Assembly: GCF_032362555.1 (NCBI RefSeq) | Contig: NC_083507.1 | Coordinates: 3,599,001 to 3,663,000, forward strand | DNA: 64,000 nucleotides | Direction of reading: 5' to 3' | Source: Amyelois transitella | Lineage: Eukaryota > Arthropoda > Insecta > Lepidoptera > Pyralidae | Part shown: piece by piece, positions 36,508 through 49,099 of the stretch | How positions within the stretch are numbered: the stretch's first letter is position 1 | Layout of the letters: each line of letters begins with the position of its first letter | Position numbers and translations under genes: made by a program | The notes under the pieces: model-generated | The model's database searches: none | What the model was told of the DNA's origin: nothing | Seen by the model: the letters and a program-made list of their open reading frames with translations, nothing else

Positions 36508-39500
36508 ATGCCGGACTGGACCTGGTTGTTGTTGGCTGCGGTGTTCGGCGCTGTTTCGGCGCTGGCGGTGCCGCTGGCCATTCTGATTTACTTTTTGCGT
36601 CCTTTTGAGAAGAAAGCGCCAATGGAGGCGCAGTACAGCTTGCCTGTCACATTACCACCGGTAAGTGACTCTTTGTGTATTCATTTAAATACTAGGTTAA
36701 GCCTGCGACTTTGCTCGGGCACATTGTTGTTTATCGCAAATCCTACAGGAACGAACAGTCTTTTTTCTGGGATGAAAGGGACCTTAAGGTCTTTATCGGC
36801 ACTCATTATGGCTCTAGTCGTGGTTTATACAATTTTTGCCCGTGAATTGGAACCCAGACAATTTCAAGTTCCTGTGAGAACTTCGACAAATTTTCTGAGC
36901 GCTCCCTATACTGTCTAAGGAACAAACATGCCAAATTAATTATATTTATAGTTGAATGGCCTTTCAAGCGGTTACGCTTTTTTTATTGTATGGAAAACTA
37001 ACAGCTTAATAAGTAGTATGAAAAGTACATAATAAAAAGCCATAAAAAATATGTAATAAAAATCCGAGGTACCAAGTGTTTTGCGAACTATGCCAAAATT
37101 TTAAAGAGTTTCATTTATCTTGTATCACTTTAAATACTTATTTATTGTATCCTCATAAGTTACCTTTATTTTTTTACATCGCTCGACTGTCTCAAGTCTG
37201 TTTTATATCTAACATAAAATTCGTAATTCTTATCACGAGCAACGTTATGACCAAAATGGGCCAAATTAGATTTTGTGGGTTCTCAGATGACATCAATGCC
37301 ATAATATCTCTATAAACATAACATTAAATGAATTTGAAATGAGCCCCGTCGTCCCGAGAGACTTCAACGACGTGTAAAATAAACGCGGGCAGTTTCATTT
37401 CATGATCATTGATCATGCTCGCCGGCGGCGTTTTGTATTATTCTGTGCGGAGATGTTCTGCTTTAAAAAAATCTCAACTCTAGATCATTAGATCTCAACT
37501 TACAATGTGCATATGTTAAAATGTACAAAATATATATAATCATTCACATTGGTTTTATTAATTTTTTATTAGAAATATAACGATGATATACCTATATATT
37601 TTTTGTTTAAACCAGTTTATAATTAAAATATGAGATAAGAAATATAAAGATATTAAATTGTGTATTTATAAAAGAAAGAAAAAATCCAGAACGATCTTAA
37701 AGATACTGCCGCTGTGATCGTTCATTATTTAATAGGTGACCCGGAAAGAAACAAGGTTTTGAACTTGTTACTTCCTTAGCGGATGACGAGGTCAGCATGC
37801 AGCGCGCCAGGAATACCTAATGTGGTGTTGTTTGATACAAAACTGGTTTTAAGAAAAAAAATAGTATTGTAGGTGCTTAACTTTATTTTTCTTATAGTAT
37901 TGTTTAAACATTACTAATATTCCCGGTTTGAATCTTATATATTAATACCCTCTAATAATAAAATTACTAATAAATTTTCTAAAGGGCTAATAATTTTAAA
38001 AGCATGCCAAATTTCATGCACTATGTTGTTCATGTTTCTGCTGTCTCATTATTTATTGCTACATTTATTGGTGGAGGTAAAGTGATAGAGTCTTTTCTAT
38101 ATACATAAAAAAATAACTTATAACTAAATTTGCAAGTGCTTTATGATAGTGCATTTACTACCTACATGGTTGCCGGTTGACCTAGTTTACTACGATGAGC
38201 AAAACAGGTACGAAATTTTAACTTTAAGATTTTACCCATGTAATTACCCCAATTTCCACAGCGGATAAGTAATTTCGTCTGGCCCTCTTATAATCTCGTC
38301 AAAAGCATACTGACTGAACCTTGCAGTAAATGGTCAAAAAATATGGTTACACATCCAGTTGCCTGAATGTGCCGAGAAACGAAATGTTTTCCCACATAGT
38401 GAGAGCATCGTTAAGTATTCAAACTAATGTGCATAACTTTGAAAATAGTTAATAGGCATAGTTAATGGCAGGAGAATTAAAATTGTTTACTACCTAAATG
38501 TACCTACCTATGGTGTAATACGTATTTCTCATTAGTAAGAGACATTACAGAAATAGACTTTAAAACAATAACGTTAACCCATTGTGTGTAGGGTATAATA
38601 CTCATAATAGTATCTAAGTAAAGTACATATATCGCTGGATCTATCGGAACGGAAATGTGCGTTTCCATTTTCAATTTATCGATATAAAAGCTATTATCTT
38701 CGTTGTTATTTATAGATCCAAGTTGTTTTTCCCCGTTATTTCATCAGTAGATAGACATGTCAATGCCTATCGTTCTGTCTCGACAGGACAGGACTCTGTA
38801 CGACACTCCCAAAAGTCTGTTTTGTGCCATTCTAGTTCTTGAGTTCATTCGTTTAAATATAAATCTTTACTCTTTATAATTTATTAGTGAGGATGTGAAT
38901 TGAATGTGAAGAAGATGAAGAAAATGCTGCAGTGCAGTTTGTTACCGCTTCTTCTGCACTGACGCCTTGGAAGCGGCAGTAAACTTAGTTTTTAAGTAAT
39001 TCATTTGACGTCAACCAAGTTGTTAAACCATACGACAATTATTAAGCGATATAATAATATCCTATAATAATGAATAAAAAAATTTGTTTTTTTTTTTTTT
39101 AATTTACGCGAAGGAATACGAAAATTTTCGTGAAATTAAAAATTAAAGTAGGTAATTGAACTGAATGTGAAGTTTTATCTTACTTTACCTTTTAGCGGTT
39201 TAATAATGCATATTCTTAAGCGTTAAGGCCAATAATGTCTAGTGTCCTAGTTACTAATGTAATTGAATATATTCACAGTAATAAACTTTAAGTAGAGGTA
39301 ACAAAATTGGCGAATAATGATGACGACTCCTAAAAACGCAGCAGTTAGAATGGGTCGACCTTAATAGAGCCCTTTTAATTAGAACTCGCTTCACCCTTAT
39401 AAACCATGTAATCAAACCGTAGCTGTGCTGACATTTTCCACAATTTGGGTCGCTGTAAAATTTCGTTTATGAAGCAAATTACATTATTGAACCAGTTCGC

Positions 39501-42500
39501 AATATCATTTGCGGTACAATTCAACTCTGTACGTAAGATATCTTCTGGACAAGAAAGGGTTAGGTATTTATGAAAAACAAAAACAATATTTTCGTGTAAC
39601 TGTCAGTTTAGCATTTAAGAAGTTTTATAGATACCTACAACATTTATTTTACTAAAGAAACGAATCTAACGGCACTTTCACTACATATCTCAAACAAACC
39701 ATGTAGGATCTTTATTTGATACCTGAGTAAATACAATCATAAATCACGATCACGCGTCTTTCCTGGAAGGGTAGGCGGACACTAAATCTTTTCACTGCAT
39801 TCTCTTTTTATTTCATTCACAAATTTTGTATTGGCTAGGAGATATTGAACGAGCTGACACGAGGGGCCGGCTGCACTCCCGAGGGTGCACTCAACGCGAT
39901 GCTGCAGTTCATCTTCCAACAGAGCACAGCAGACACCCGCTGGCTGCGCAGAAGAATGGCCACAGAACTGGCCGAGCTACTGGCCAAGACATCATCGGGG
40001 AAGATCTTCGAATCTTTAACGGTAAGTAATTATTTTTCGTTCGCACAACATAGACTGTATTGTTCTCATCTAAGCATTTTGACTTAGAGCAATAATGGCT
40101 ACAGCCAAAAGATCTTGTTTTGACTGTTGACTTATTATTAATGAAACTGTGCTAATTATTAAACGAAACATACGAGTATTTTGCCGTGCCACAGTGGCAA
40201 TTTCATGTTTCTTTTTATATTTTTCTGCTTTTCATTTTAAATTTAAATCCATGTCACCTTGACCTTACAGCTTCGTTCACTGGAAGTTGGCACAGAGTTC
40301 CCCATTATCACTAACATGCGGCTTCTCAACGGAGAGATGGAAGATGATGGAGCGAGGCTCCGGTCTCTTGACCTGAATTTCGACCTGGCGTACGATGGAA
40401 ACTTCAGGATCGACGTCGACGCTGTCATGCTGCTGGGAAAGATAGCTAATATTTCAATCACTGGTAAAGGATATTGTACTTAATTTTTTCTTTCTTTTGC
40501 CCAACATTTAATTTAAGCTTTGAAAAGAAAACAAAACTTAGGTGCGCTGCATATTTTTACGCATACTCGTCAAGTCGTCATACACACACAGTAAATAGCC
40601 TGTGCATATCCAGAGTTACATATTTATGAAATGTGTTTATTTCTTCATCGAATTAATTTGTGTCGCTCAAACATTTTTTAATAAATATATTACGCGATCT
40701 ATTTAATTAGATGTTGCAACCTTTGTTGCATAACACTATTTAGCATCTAGTTCAAACTTTTGTAAAACCTGGCAAGTTATGTCCATTATTTTTTAAATTT
40801 CAAGTGGAGAGTATAAGCGGGAAAGTGCGAGTGATGTTTCGCCGGACGCCTTACACCCACTGGGCGCTGGCCTTCGAGACCCAGCCGAAGCTGGACTTGA
40901 GGGTCCGCGGCCGGTTCCAGGGGCGTCAGCTCAAGCCGCGGCTGGCGTCGCTCGTGGCTGCACATATCAGGCGGGCGGTGGCGCAGAGGCATACCCTGCC
41001 GAATTATAAGATAAGGTTACATTCATTACATAAAATTAAGTGTCTTTTTCGAAGCAGTAGGCAGAAACTATAGCTTTCACTTGCCAATTCTTTCGCTTCA
41101 TCCACGTACGGTCTCTTCATACAAGTTCATCGATTAAGGGTAGTAGTCTTAAGGCCAATAGTCGGGCTATTGGCCGAGACATCCCCAATTAACGAAATTT
41201 TAATTTAATAAAGAGATAATTTTGGGTAGATATAAGATTTCATTCATTCATTTTCATACAGTCCTACATGGTTTAATTAAAACAAACAAACTTAATCTAC
41301 ACATTAATCAAATTTCCAGATACAAGCCATTCTTCCCGAAATCAGAGCCAGGAAGTGCCGAGACTGAAGATGGGCCAACTCCACAGGGTCGTCTGACGGT
41401 CAGACTGGTGGAAGTAACGCGGCTCCAATGGTCTGGCGGGATTGGGACCGTTAGAGCTGCCTTAGCTGTGGACTCGCATGGCTGGGTGAGTTCACCATAT
41501 TCCTATCTTGTGTCATTAATAACAGCCAAGTTGAATGTCACAATAAGAGGTATCTCCTAAAGAAGAATCGAATTCAGGGAGATCTGGCGGTCAGACTTAT
41601 CTAAATAATAAACTAGTCCTTTTAAACGTCTTACAAGTTATCAATATAATCAATGTGTCAAATACTATAATTTGATATAAGTTTATTTTGAAGGGCCACC
41701 TCATTTATGGATAAAATTCAAACGCTTCTTATTATCTCTGATTCCAGGTGTCACTTCGTCGTGGAGTTCTAGTGTTAGACATAGTTTTACCAGCAGTATC
41801 GGGACCTCTAGGACTGGTCTGCTGTCAGGGAGTCGGAGTGGTCTTGGTAGATACTGTGGTACCAATGTCACCGGCATATAGAGCTGATTTGAGAAGAGAT
41901 GATGTGGTATTAGCAATTGACAACAAACCAGTGAACAACGTCGCCCAGGTTTGTACTTTCTTTTGTTATTGCTGTATGGATATTATATAGCTGTCATAAA
42001 ACTGAGTAACCATGATGGATCCAATACGGGTTTGGTTTACCTACAAAGATTGCAGAGGTAAGACGGAAGGCGCTTCGTAAAAAACATGACTCACCCAATT
42101 CAGGGTCTATGATCAAAGGCATACCCCGGGCTCCTCTTCAGAGTGATGAAGATGGAACCGGGACTAAAGCCAGAAGGTAAAAGCTATTTCAACATACAAA
42201 TTGTGTTAAATACTAAGAAGTACAGCCCCTTCCCTAGGAATAGCAAGTTCTCATTTCTTATATCATCATCCATAGGTGGGAAAACTACTAAAATGCGTAG
42301 AACGGCGCGCTGTCACAGTTCGAGTGCGTCGTGGCGGTACTACTGCTGGCGGTATGAGAAGAGAAGACAGCCTGAGTGCGGGGGCGGCCGGGGAGACCAA
42401 GCGGGGGATGCGGACCAACTTCACGTTCAGAAGGGTCTCGGAGGTGATGGAGGGGGTGCGGCTACAGGGCATGCGGGCTACGGCTTCAAAAGCCAATCTG

Positions 42501-45500
42501 CAAGTATGTACAACTAACCTAATTCGAATTTTGGTAATCCAACTTTAAAACTTTTATTTTTACTTTTGTAAAGGAAAGTATTCTGTTCACGGCACCTTTT
42601 CGTTTCCAGGAATCAGAATCTCCTTCAAAGTCTTTGGAAACACAAAACGAGACTGATTCCCAAACAAAACAAAAGGCTGAACCTGTTCGACAGCACTCGA
42701 AGGGGCCCGAGCCAGGCCCTGGGAACTTCGGCTTGAGAAAAAGAAGATGCTCAGTAGAAAACAAGTCTTCCGACAGCTCCGCCGGCAGTACGCCACCAGC
42801 TTCCGGGGCGAGCACACCTCTCAGACAAGCCACTGTTATAAACAAAACAGTCAAACATCCGGATATACCCATAATTAGAACAGATTCCTCAGAATGCAAG
42901 GTAACGGAGAAGGTTGAAGCATTAGATGAAGAAGATCAGCTTTTTGAAACCGGAGGTCCGAGACAGAGTGAACACGTAGAAATATGCCAAATGTTCTGGA
43001 CGAAAAGTATACAGTTAAAACCCATTATACCTTTTGATGAAGAAACAGAGTTTAAACTAAATGAGAACCATAAATATTTAAATATAAATATTTGGGCTGC
43101 TGTACCTGGCGAGAAAGACGAAGTGTTACTAGGATATCTGAATATACCACTAGCATCTCTTCTAGCTGAATGTCAAGATTCAACTGTACCACATCATATG
43201 AAGAGATATCAATTTTTACCACCTGACGTGGATATTAAATTTAGGTAAGACAAGAACTCCGCTTAAATTGACTTTTATAATGATGGCATCTTCATTTGCT
43301 ACATACGCTTTTTAATAAAATTTTCTGTGCATCTGTAAATGCAAAAAAACGCTTCCATTCGTCCTGAACCTTCGAAACGGTTTCATCATTTTAGAAGGTA
43401 TTTAAGTGAACCATAAAGGAAGATTTATTCATTTATTGCATTTCAGCAAAAGTCACAAATTATCATCTCACCCCGGCTTCGAACCTTGCCTCTGCTTCGG
43501 CGATGCCCTCGTGTGGTGGGAGTGGGAAGGCGCTGGCATCCATCGCTCGGCGAGCCGCTCGGCCAAGGAACCTGCCGCGCCTAAACCTCCGAAACCATCG
43601 CGCACCGCGCATGACTTCGTCCGAACGCACTTTCATAGGTCCACACAATGTGACTTTTGTAATAAAAAGGTAATTTTAGAAAAACCTTTTAAAAGTAATA
43701 GAAATTACATAACCTGTTATAGCTATTAATTAAGTTAAAAATAATGCATGCTACGGCTGGTTTTTCTTACATCGATAGATACGTATTTTTTTTTAAGAAA
43801 AGCGAATACGTGGCCTGCGCAGATTTATACCTATATTTAAGTCCGCCTTTTGCACATTTTTTTGTGCAATAAAGTTTTATTAAATAAATACACCTCTACA
43901 TAGTGTCAATATTTTTATAGTAGAACCCAATTAATTCGTAACTGTTTTTATCTAGATTTGGCTGAAAGATGCAATGCAATGTCGAAACTGCGGCCTCTGC
44001 TGTCACAAAAAGTGCGTCGTCAAGTGCCAAGAGTCGTCTCCTTGCGTCCCTAAACAGGATCAAGGTATTAAACCAGTACATATAATATTTAAAATACATG
44101 AATACTTCTGCTCCTTCAATGACATAAAATTAGAGCTCCTTACTTTTCAAATGGAGTAGAATAGATGTTTCTTTATTTTTTGCAAAGAAAAAGACGAATG
44201 AGATCGTGTTTATCCAAGTACCTAACAACCAAAAATAAAGAAAAAAAAAATATCTCTACGTCTCATAACATCATCTTTAAACCGACACCTCGTAAAATTT
44301 CCAACACCGACAACAGAGAAAAATATTCAGAAGTCTGCGTTTTTAATATTTGAATATGAACGCATTTCCTTTTTACTGTTTTTTTTTAATAAAATCTTGA
44401 AATATTTGTTACACTATCAGTCAAACTGGGCACTTTATTTCCAAATGAACCTTTCAATTCAAGCACAAATGTTTGAAATGTAACAGGTGAATAATGATGA
44501 TAAAAAAGGAACAGTCGAAAAATCTTCTGAACTTGTATAAAGTTAGTTACTCGAGCTTTCATAAAATACTAGTGAATCAGAATTCTAAGAATTATCTATT
44601 GCAGCTAATTGTTTGCTCGACCGTCTTACAAATCTGCTGAAAACAAGGTTTATTTGGGTTGGTTTACTCAATGTTTTGTATGAGCAGTCCAGTAAATGAA
44701 TCACTTCTTTGTTGTAAATACTTTTGGTAAATTGTGCATAAATTTCCTTTATGTACTTGAAAATATGTTTAGTAAAGCATCCAACGAAATTAAAACATGT
44801 ATATTTCTGAAAATTTCAATTCGATTTTCTCTTCAAAAGGAATTAAATTTACGAACGTGCCGCGGTGTTGAACTGTTTGAAAACTCGCCAAATATCTTTA
44901 TCCGTAACTAATAATGTAAACGACCAAGGGCAATAACCTTGTTTAAATATGCCAATGTATTTTTCAATTAAAAAGTTATTTAAGTCGCAAAACTCCTTCA
45001 ACTAGACAAAAATTAAAAGTAATGCAGTCTCCGAAACTTAAGAACAACCAGAACTCATCGAGAGAAAGAAAATTAAACGCATTTCGGTTTTGATAAAAGA
45101 ATATTCTAGTAAATGAGACAAATTAATGTGTAGTTTATGTAGCTATCCGAAAATAAGATACTGTTAGATAAGTATGTTTTACTCGATCTAATCTTGGTAT
45201 AAAGACATTATAATATTTTTTATGCATAATGCTACTTACTGAAATAAAACTCATGATGAAACAGTAAATTTCCAAATATATCATAATGCTTACAATATAT
45301 CAAGTGCAATGTGTTACAGTCGTTCTAGCAATCGAGTTAGAGTCGTGTGAGGTCAAAATGAAGTCTATGACGATTGCGTGATTGCGTCGTCCAAACGCGG
45401 AAGACTGCAAGAATGCTCCACTTCGCATTTTTATTGCTAACGAGTTTATAAAGTACACTACATAGTGACATTGCATTTTTTTTTCTCTTATTTTATTAGT

Positions 45501-48500
45501 ATCCGCGTCGTTGCATCATTAGTTAGGTTAATTATTAATAGTAATAATTTAGATAAATAATTCGTTGCAATTTTCGGAAAGCTGCGTGATCTTATGTAAT
45601 GATTTTTTAATGTTATGGGGTGTAATGAAATATAGATTTAGATTTTTAAAATCAGACGAAAATTCTAACTTATTAAATATCAAATCTTTAAACAGATTCA
45701 ACAGGGCTCAATTGTCCTCCACCCGAGCTTATAATGACCGAAGCAGATGCTGTGGACCCCGACTCCGAAGATGAACCAGAGAGGAAGGATTCCTTGGATG
45801 TTCACGAGGAAGGTACTAAATACTTAATGCCATATTGATAATAAATTGATCTTTTATTTAACGAAAGTATAGGCGCCATTGTAATTTATTACATGTAATA
45901 CCTAACTAGTGCCTAACATTTCAAGTATCTTTTAGTTTTTTAGTGAAAATTAATTTTTAATATTTTTATTTCTATTGGTTTTTAGCTCACACATTGTAGT
46001 AGCAATCATTTTTCTGTCAAAATGACGTATATATTCAATTTTTTATTTTTTAGTTAAAATTAAATACTTACTTTCTTTGTGTTTCTTTTGTGCACAGACG
46101 AATTGTTCGAATGCTGACGAAGGCAGACACATAATTAACATCGGACACTCCCAACGACTATCCACATAGATATGTTCAGGTCTATAAATGTCCAATTGAT
46201 TGTCTCAAACTTCCAATGGCCTTTCAAATCCAGTATTTGATGTGAAACATTTCCATCTCTAGTGACCCTTCAATAGTCTTGTCTTGTGATTTGTGCTAGA
46301 TTCCATTCAACGTCTTCCACCTATCACTAACTCACTGCCTGTGATCTTGTTAAATAAATTAAATAATGAACAACAAACCAAACAAAACAAACAAACCGTG
46401 TGGTTCCCGGCACCAGTACAAAAAAAGAATAGGACGACTCCATCCCTCTCCCATGGATGACGTAAAAGGCGACTAAGGGATAGGCTTACAAACTTGGGAT
46501 TCTTTTTTTAGCAACCTGTCACTATTTGAATCTCAATTCTATCATTAAGAAAAATAGCTGGACGTGGCCTATCAGTCTTTTCAAGACTGTTGGCTCTGAA
46601 CCCACAAGGGATATAGACGTGACCATATATATGTATGAACAACAACAATTTTCTACTAAATACTTTCGTTTTCGATAGAAAACCACTTTTGAAAAACACT
46701 TTGATGATATGATTGTTCGCCAACGACTTGGTCAACCAAGTCTCAAAAGTGGAGAGAGTCTCTAAGAAGTAAATTAGTGTCATATGAATATTATTCAATA
46801 ATGTAGTTGATAATACTACCTACTATTAATCTCTAGAGAAAGATTGTCTCGTTAAATATTTTTTCCCAATTAGCTACAGGTATGAGTTCCTAGTTAGCCA
46901 ACGATTTTTTTATTGCTCTTGTCCTTTAACGCTCTGCTTAACGCCAAGGATTGCGAGTGGCCAGTATTTTAATTAGGAATTTCCAAAACAATGAAACATG
47001 TCTTACAACTAACTAGTTCTCAAATGTAGCGCACATTCCGAGAGGTGTCAAGCGGATACGCAATATTAAAGTAATGGATTAAAGTAGTTGTGTAAAAATC
47101 AAATACCATAAAACTTATACAAACGTTAAAAACACGAAACAACATCGCATGGATTTGTATGTATTGTTTCGACACAACAAACATTTGTTCTCTACTTACT
47201 TACCTTACTCTTATCTGGCATACAATAAATGTAATCTCTTGATTACACTACACTAGTTTAAACCCACAGCTTCACCCACAAAATTCAGCACCAGCTACAA
47301 AAGAATAAGTACATAATATAAGTTGGGATGTTATTGGCGCATGCGGCGCGGCTGGCTGCAGAAGGAAACGTGAGCGCTATACTGCAGCCGGCGCTGCGAA
47401 CTTTTGCAAACTTGTTAGAATATCTATTGTAATAAGACTTTTGAAGAGATGATACTTAAAATTATTAGCAATAATTCATGTCTAAAAGACAATACCACAG
47501 CACAAAGATAAGAACTTGACCACTTTCTTTCACATAAAACACGTGCTCTACATTACATGTGGACCAACGGAAGATTACAGTGAATTGTAAACTTCATTAA
47601 ATGTCTCCTACCCTTCATGATTTTGCTTTGTTTACGTGTTATGCTAAAATAGTCTCTTCGGTGACAGGCGGTGGTGCGATGAGTGCCCTGGTGGCAGGTC
47701 TACGGCGCGCTGGCTCAGCACATTCGCTGTCGGCGCCAAAGACTTGTGCCTCATCGCGGTCTCTGCCTCCTTCACCCAGTCATACACCCAGGTAGTTATT
47801 GCTCTGAAATAAACTATTTTGATATATTTAAATCGTTTATTTGGTACTCAAATACGACTGAGTATGAAATTAACTATTTTGATTGTTCATTCTATTAAAA
47901 ATTGTTTTTCCGTTTATCACCACTTTAAATAAATTGTATAATATTATATCATGAATAATCTGCTGATTAAAAAACTATGCCAATTAAGATCAGCTTTTCC
48001 TAAAATACACATAGTTCAGGTATTTGATTAGGTGAATCAACCAATCTCGTAGAGATAAAATAAGAAGTAGTAGGTAGTAGTTAGTCGTAGTGATAAAGTG
48101 TAAAATTCAGGAAAGGTTGTTATACTTATATAGGTAATCTAGTTTTATTTTGTATGTTGTATTTATATCAGTAGGTATTCTAAGACTACAAAATCTGCTT
48201 CACCTCATTTTAAAATAGACGGTAATCCGTCCCAAATTTCAACATTTATCTAGAGCACACAAACAGTCCCTAGTTAAAGAGACGGCAACACTTTTCACGA
48301 TTAGTCCTTGTAACGCAAAGGAAGCAGTCTCTCGAACCAGTGGGCAACCCGTTCGGCGCGTGCGGCGCGACGTGGCTGCAGAAGGGAAACGTGAGCGCTA
48401 TGCTGCAGCCGGCGCTGCGGAGCGCGCTGCCACCGGACGCGCTGCTGGCTGCCGCCAGGGACTCCGCTCCTGAACTCGCGGCTAGGCTGTCAGCCCAACA

Positions 48501-49063
48501 AATACACGAAATGGTAAGTTTTGAATACACTATTCTACCACTACGCATTGCATATTGAATGAACTATGGATATTCCATTAGTGATATTCTTGTTTTGGTT
48601 AATAATATTATATATTACCCCCTCATGCTGTTCGAGTAGGTATGTATGCTGTAGATGCTCCTAGGAAATGGTTAAGGACGTAGTAGCAGGTAAATCAGGA
48701 CACATAACAACTACCGTTCGACCTCCTCCGTAACCCCGTTAACAAAGAAACCCAACTATTTCTTCCACTAGCATCTATAAAATTCCAGAAGAAATCTAAA
48801 TAATAGATTGCTCTTCCATTAAATGGAATGTATGAATTTATCTCATCCATATGTTATCATAAACGTAGCGACAAGAAGACAGTGTTTATTCCAATCAATC
48901 TTTCTTACAGCTCCAAGCAGTTCGTGAGGAACTATCCGCGGAGGACGCGTGCGCAGGCGAAGAAGCCGGTGAGAGCCGTGCATGCGCACTGACAGCCCTC
49001 ATGCTGCACTGCTGCGCTGCGGCACAGCTCGCCCAGCAGCGAGCGGATGCCGCACCCACTTGA
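36508..49063 (+). CDS. PDZD8: PDZ domain-containing protein 8 (ER lipid-transfer tether)
   Basis: Fourteen coding exons: 36508-36660, 39839-40021, 40271-40463, 40805-41015, 41320-41485, 41748-41948, 42276-42503, 42610-43244, 43447-43669, 43956-44064, 45696-45812, 47668-47791, 48321-48513 and 48911-49063. They join in frame to 962 aa. An N-terminal membrane helix (about residues 5-29) is followed by an SMP lipid-transfer domain (about 70-260; 'FRRTPYTHWALAFE', 'RHTLPNYKIRYKPFFP'), a PDZ domain (about 300-395; 'SPAYRADLRRDDVVLAID'), a disordered Ser/Pro-rich stretch, a C2-like region (about 575-657), a C1 zinc finger (about 712-763; 'QCDFCNKK', 'CRNCGLCCHKKC') and a helical C terminus. The order matches vertebrate PDZD8, an ER protein at contacts with mitochondria and late endosomes. 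Exon 1 starts right after an acceptor at 36496, so an untranslated upstream exon is likely. Exon 11 could start at 45696 or 45705, both in frame. Confidence 0.93.
36690..36790 (-). repeat. Helitron-like fragment
   Basis: Shows 'actaggttaagcctgcgac' then 'tttgctcgggcac', and later 'tctgggatgaaagggacc'. These look like the complement of the end and middle of the 21210-21421 type. It lies at the start of PDZD8 intron 1. Confidence 0.4.
38930..39020 (+). repeat. Third interspersed repeat family, copy 1
   Basis: Contains 'gcagtgcagtttgttaccgc' plus 'ttcttctgcac', 'gccttggaagcggcagtaaa' and 'atttgacgtca'. A second copy is at 57351-57445. It is non-coding and lies in PDZD8 intron 1. Confidence 0.6.
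39738..39805 (-). mobile_element. LINE 3' terminus fragment
   Basis: The minus strand matches the LINE end ('ccttccaggaaagacgcgtg' for 'cctccgggaaagaggcgtg'). It ends about 33 bases upstream of PDZD8 exon 2. Confidence 0.6.
42078..42180 (+). repeat. Second repeat family, plus copy
   Basis: Contains 'actcacccaattcagggtct' with 'atgatcaaaggcata' and 'ccgggactaaagccagaagg'. See 33322-33412. It lies in PDZD8 intron 6. Confidence 0.6.
46098..46375 (+). CDS. PDZD8: Probable alternative last exon of PDZD8
   Basis: A strong pyrimidine-rich acceptor (TTTCTTTTGTGCACAG) is followed by 20 coding bases (46098-46117) that join exon 11 in phase and end DELFEC-stop. An AATAAA follows at 46353-46358, so this can serve as a complete terminal exon. 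The resulting protein would be 812 aa, with the SMP, PDZ, C2-like and C1 parts but without the last 155 residues. Only coding bases 46098-46117 are translated; the rest would be 3' UTR. Expression evidence would be needed to be sure. Confidence 0.5.
46398..46637 (+). repeat. Main SINE family, near full-length copy
   Basis: From 'gtgtggttcccggcaccagt' through 'gaataggacgactccatccc', 'ccatggatgacgtaaaaggc' and 'gactaagggataggctta' to 'caagggatatagacgtgacc' and 'atatatatgtatg'. It lacks the 'aggcgatgggc' block. It lies just after the candidate alternative PDZD8 poly(A) signal. Confidence 0.85.
47336..47399 (+). pseudogene. Copy of part of PDZD8 exon 13 in intron 11
   Basis: About 64 bases match 48355-48420 inside exon 13 with about six differences, including two single-base gaps that break the frame. 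Shared stretches include 'ggctgcagaagg', 'aaacgtgagcgctat' and 'ctgcagccggcgctgcg'. It is a decayed partial exon duplication about 1 kb upstream of the real exon. Confidence 0.85.
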
Positions 49064-49067
49064 TGTT

Positions 49068-49073
49068 ATTAAA
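49068..49073 (+). promoter_or_regulatory. Candidate poly(A) signal of PDZD8 long form
   Basis: ATTAAA lies five bases after the stop codon. A canonical AATAAA lies farther at 49490-49495. Either could be used. Confidence 0.4.
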
Positions 49074-49099
49074 TTACTGTTCAATGTCAACCTTTGTCT

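Noticed and set aside
36661..36918. Extension of the PDZD8 start exon past 36660 as one longer reading frame
   Set aside because: A good donor (GTAAGT) follows 36660. The extension runs into a Helitron-like fragment, while exon 2 at 39839 continues the SMP domain in phase.
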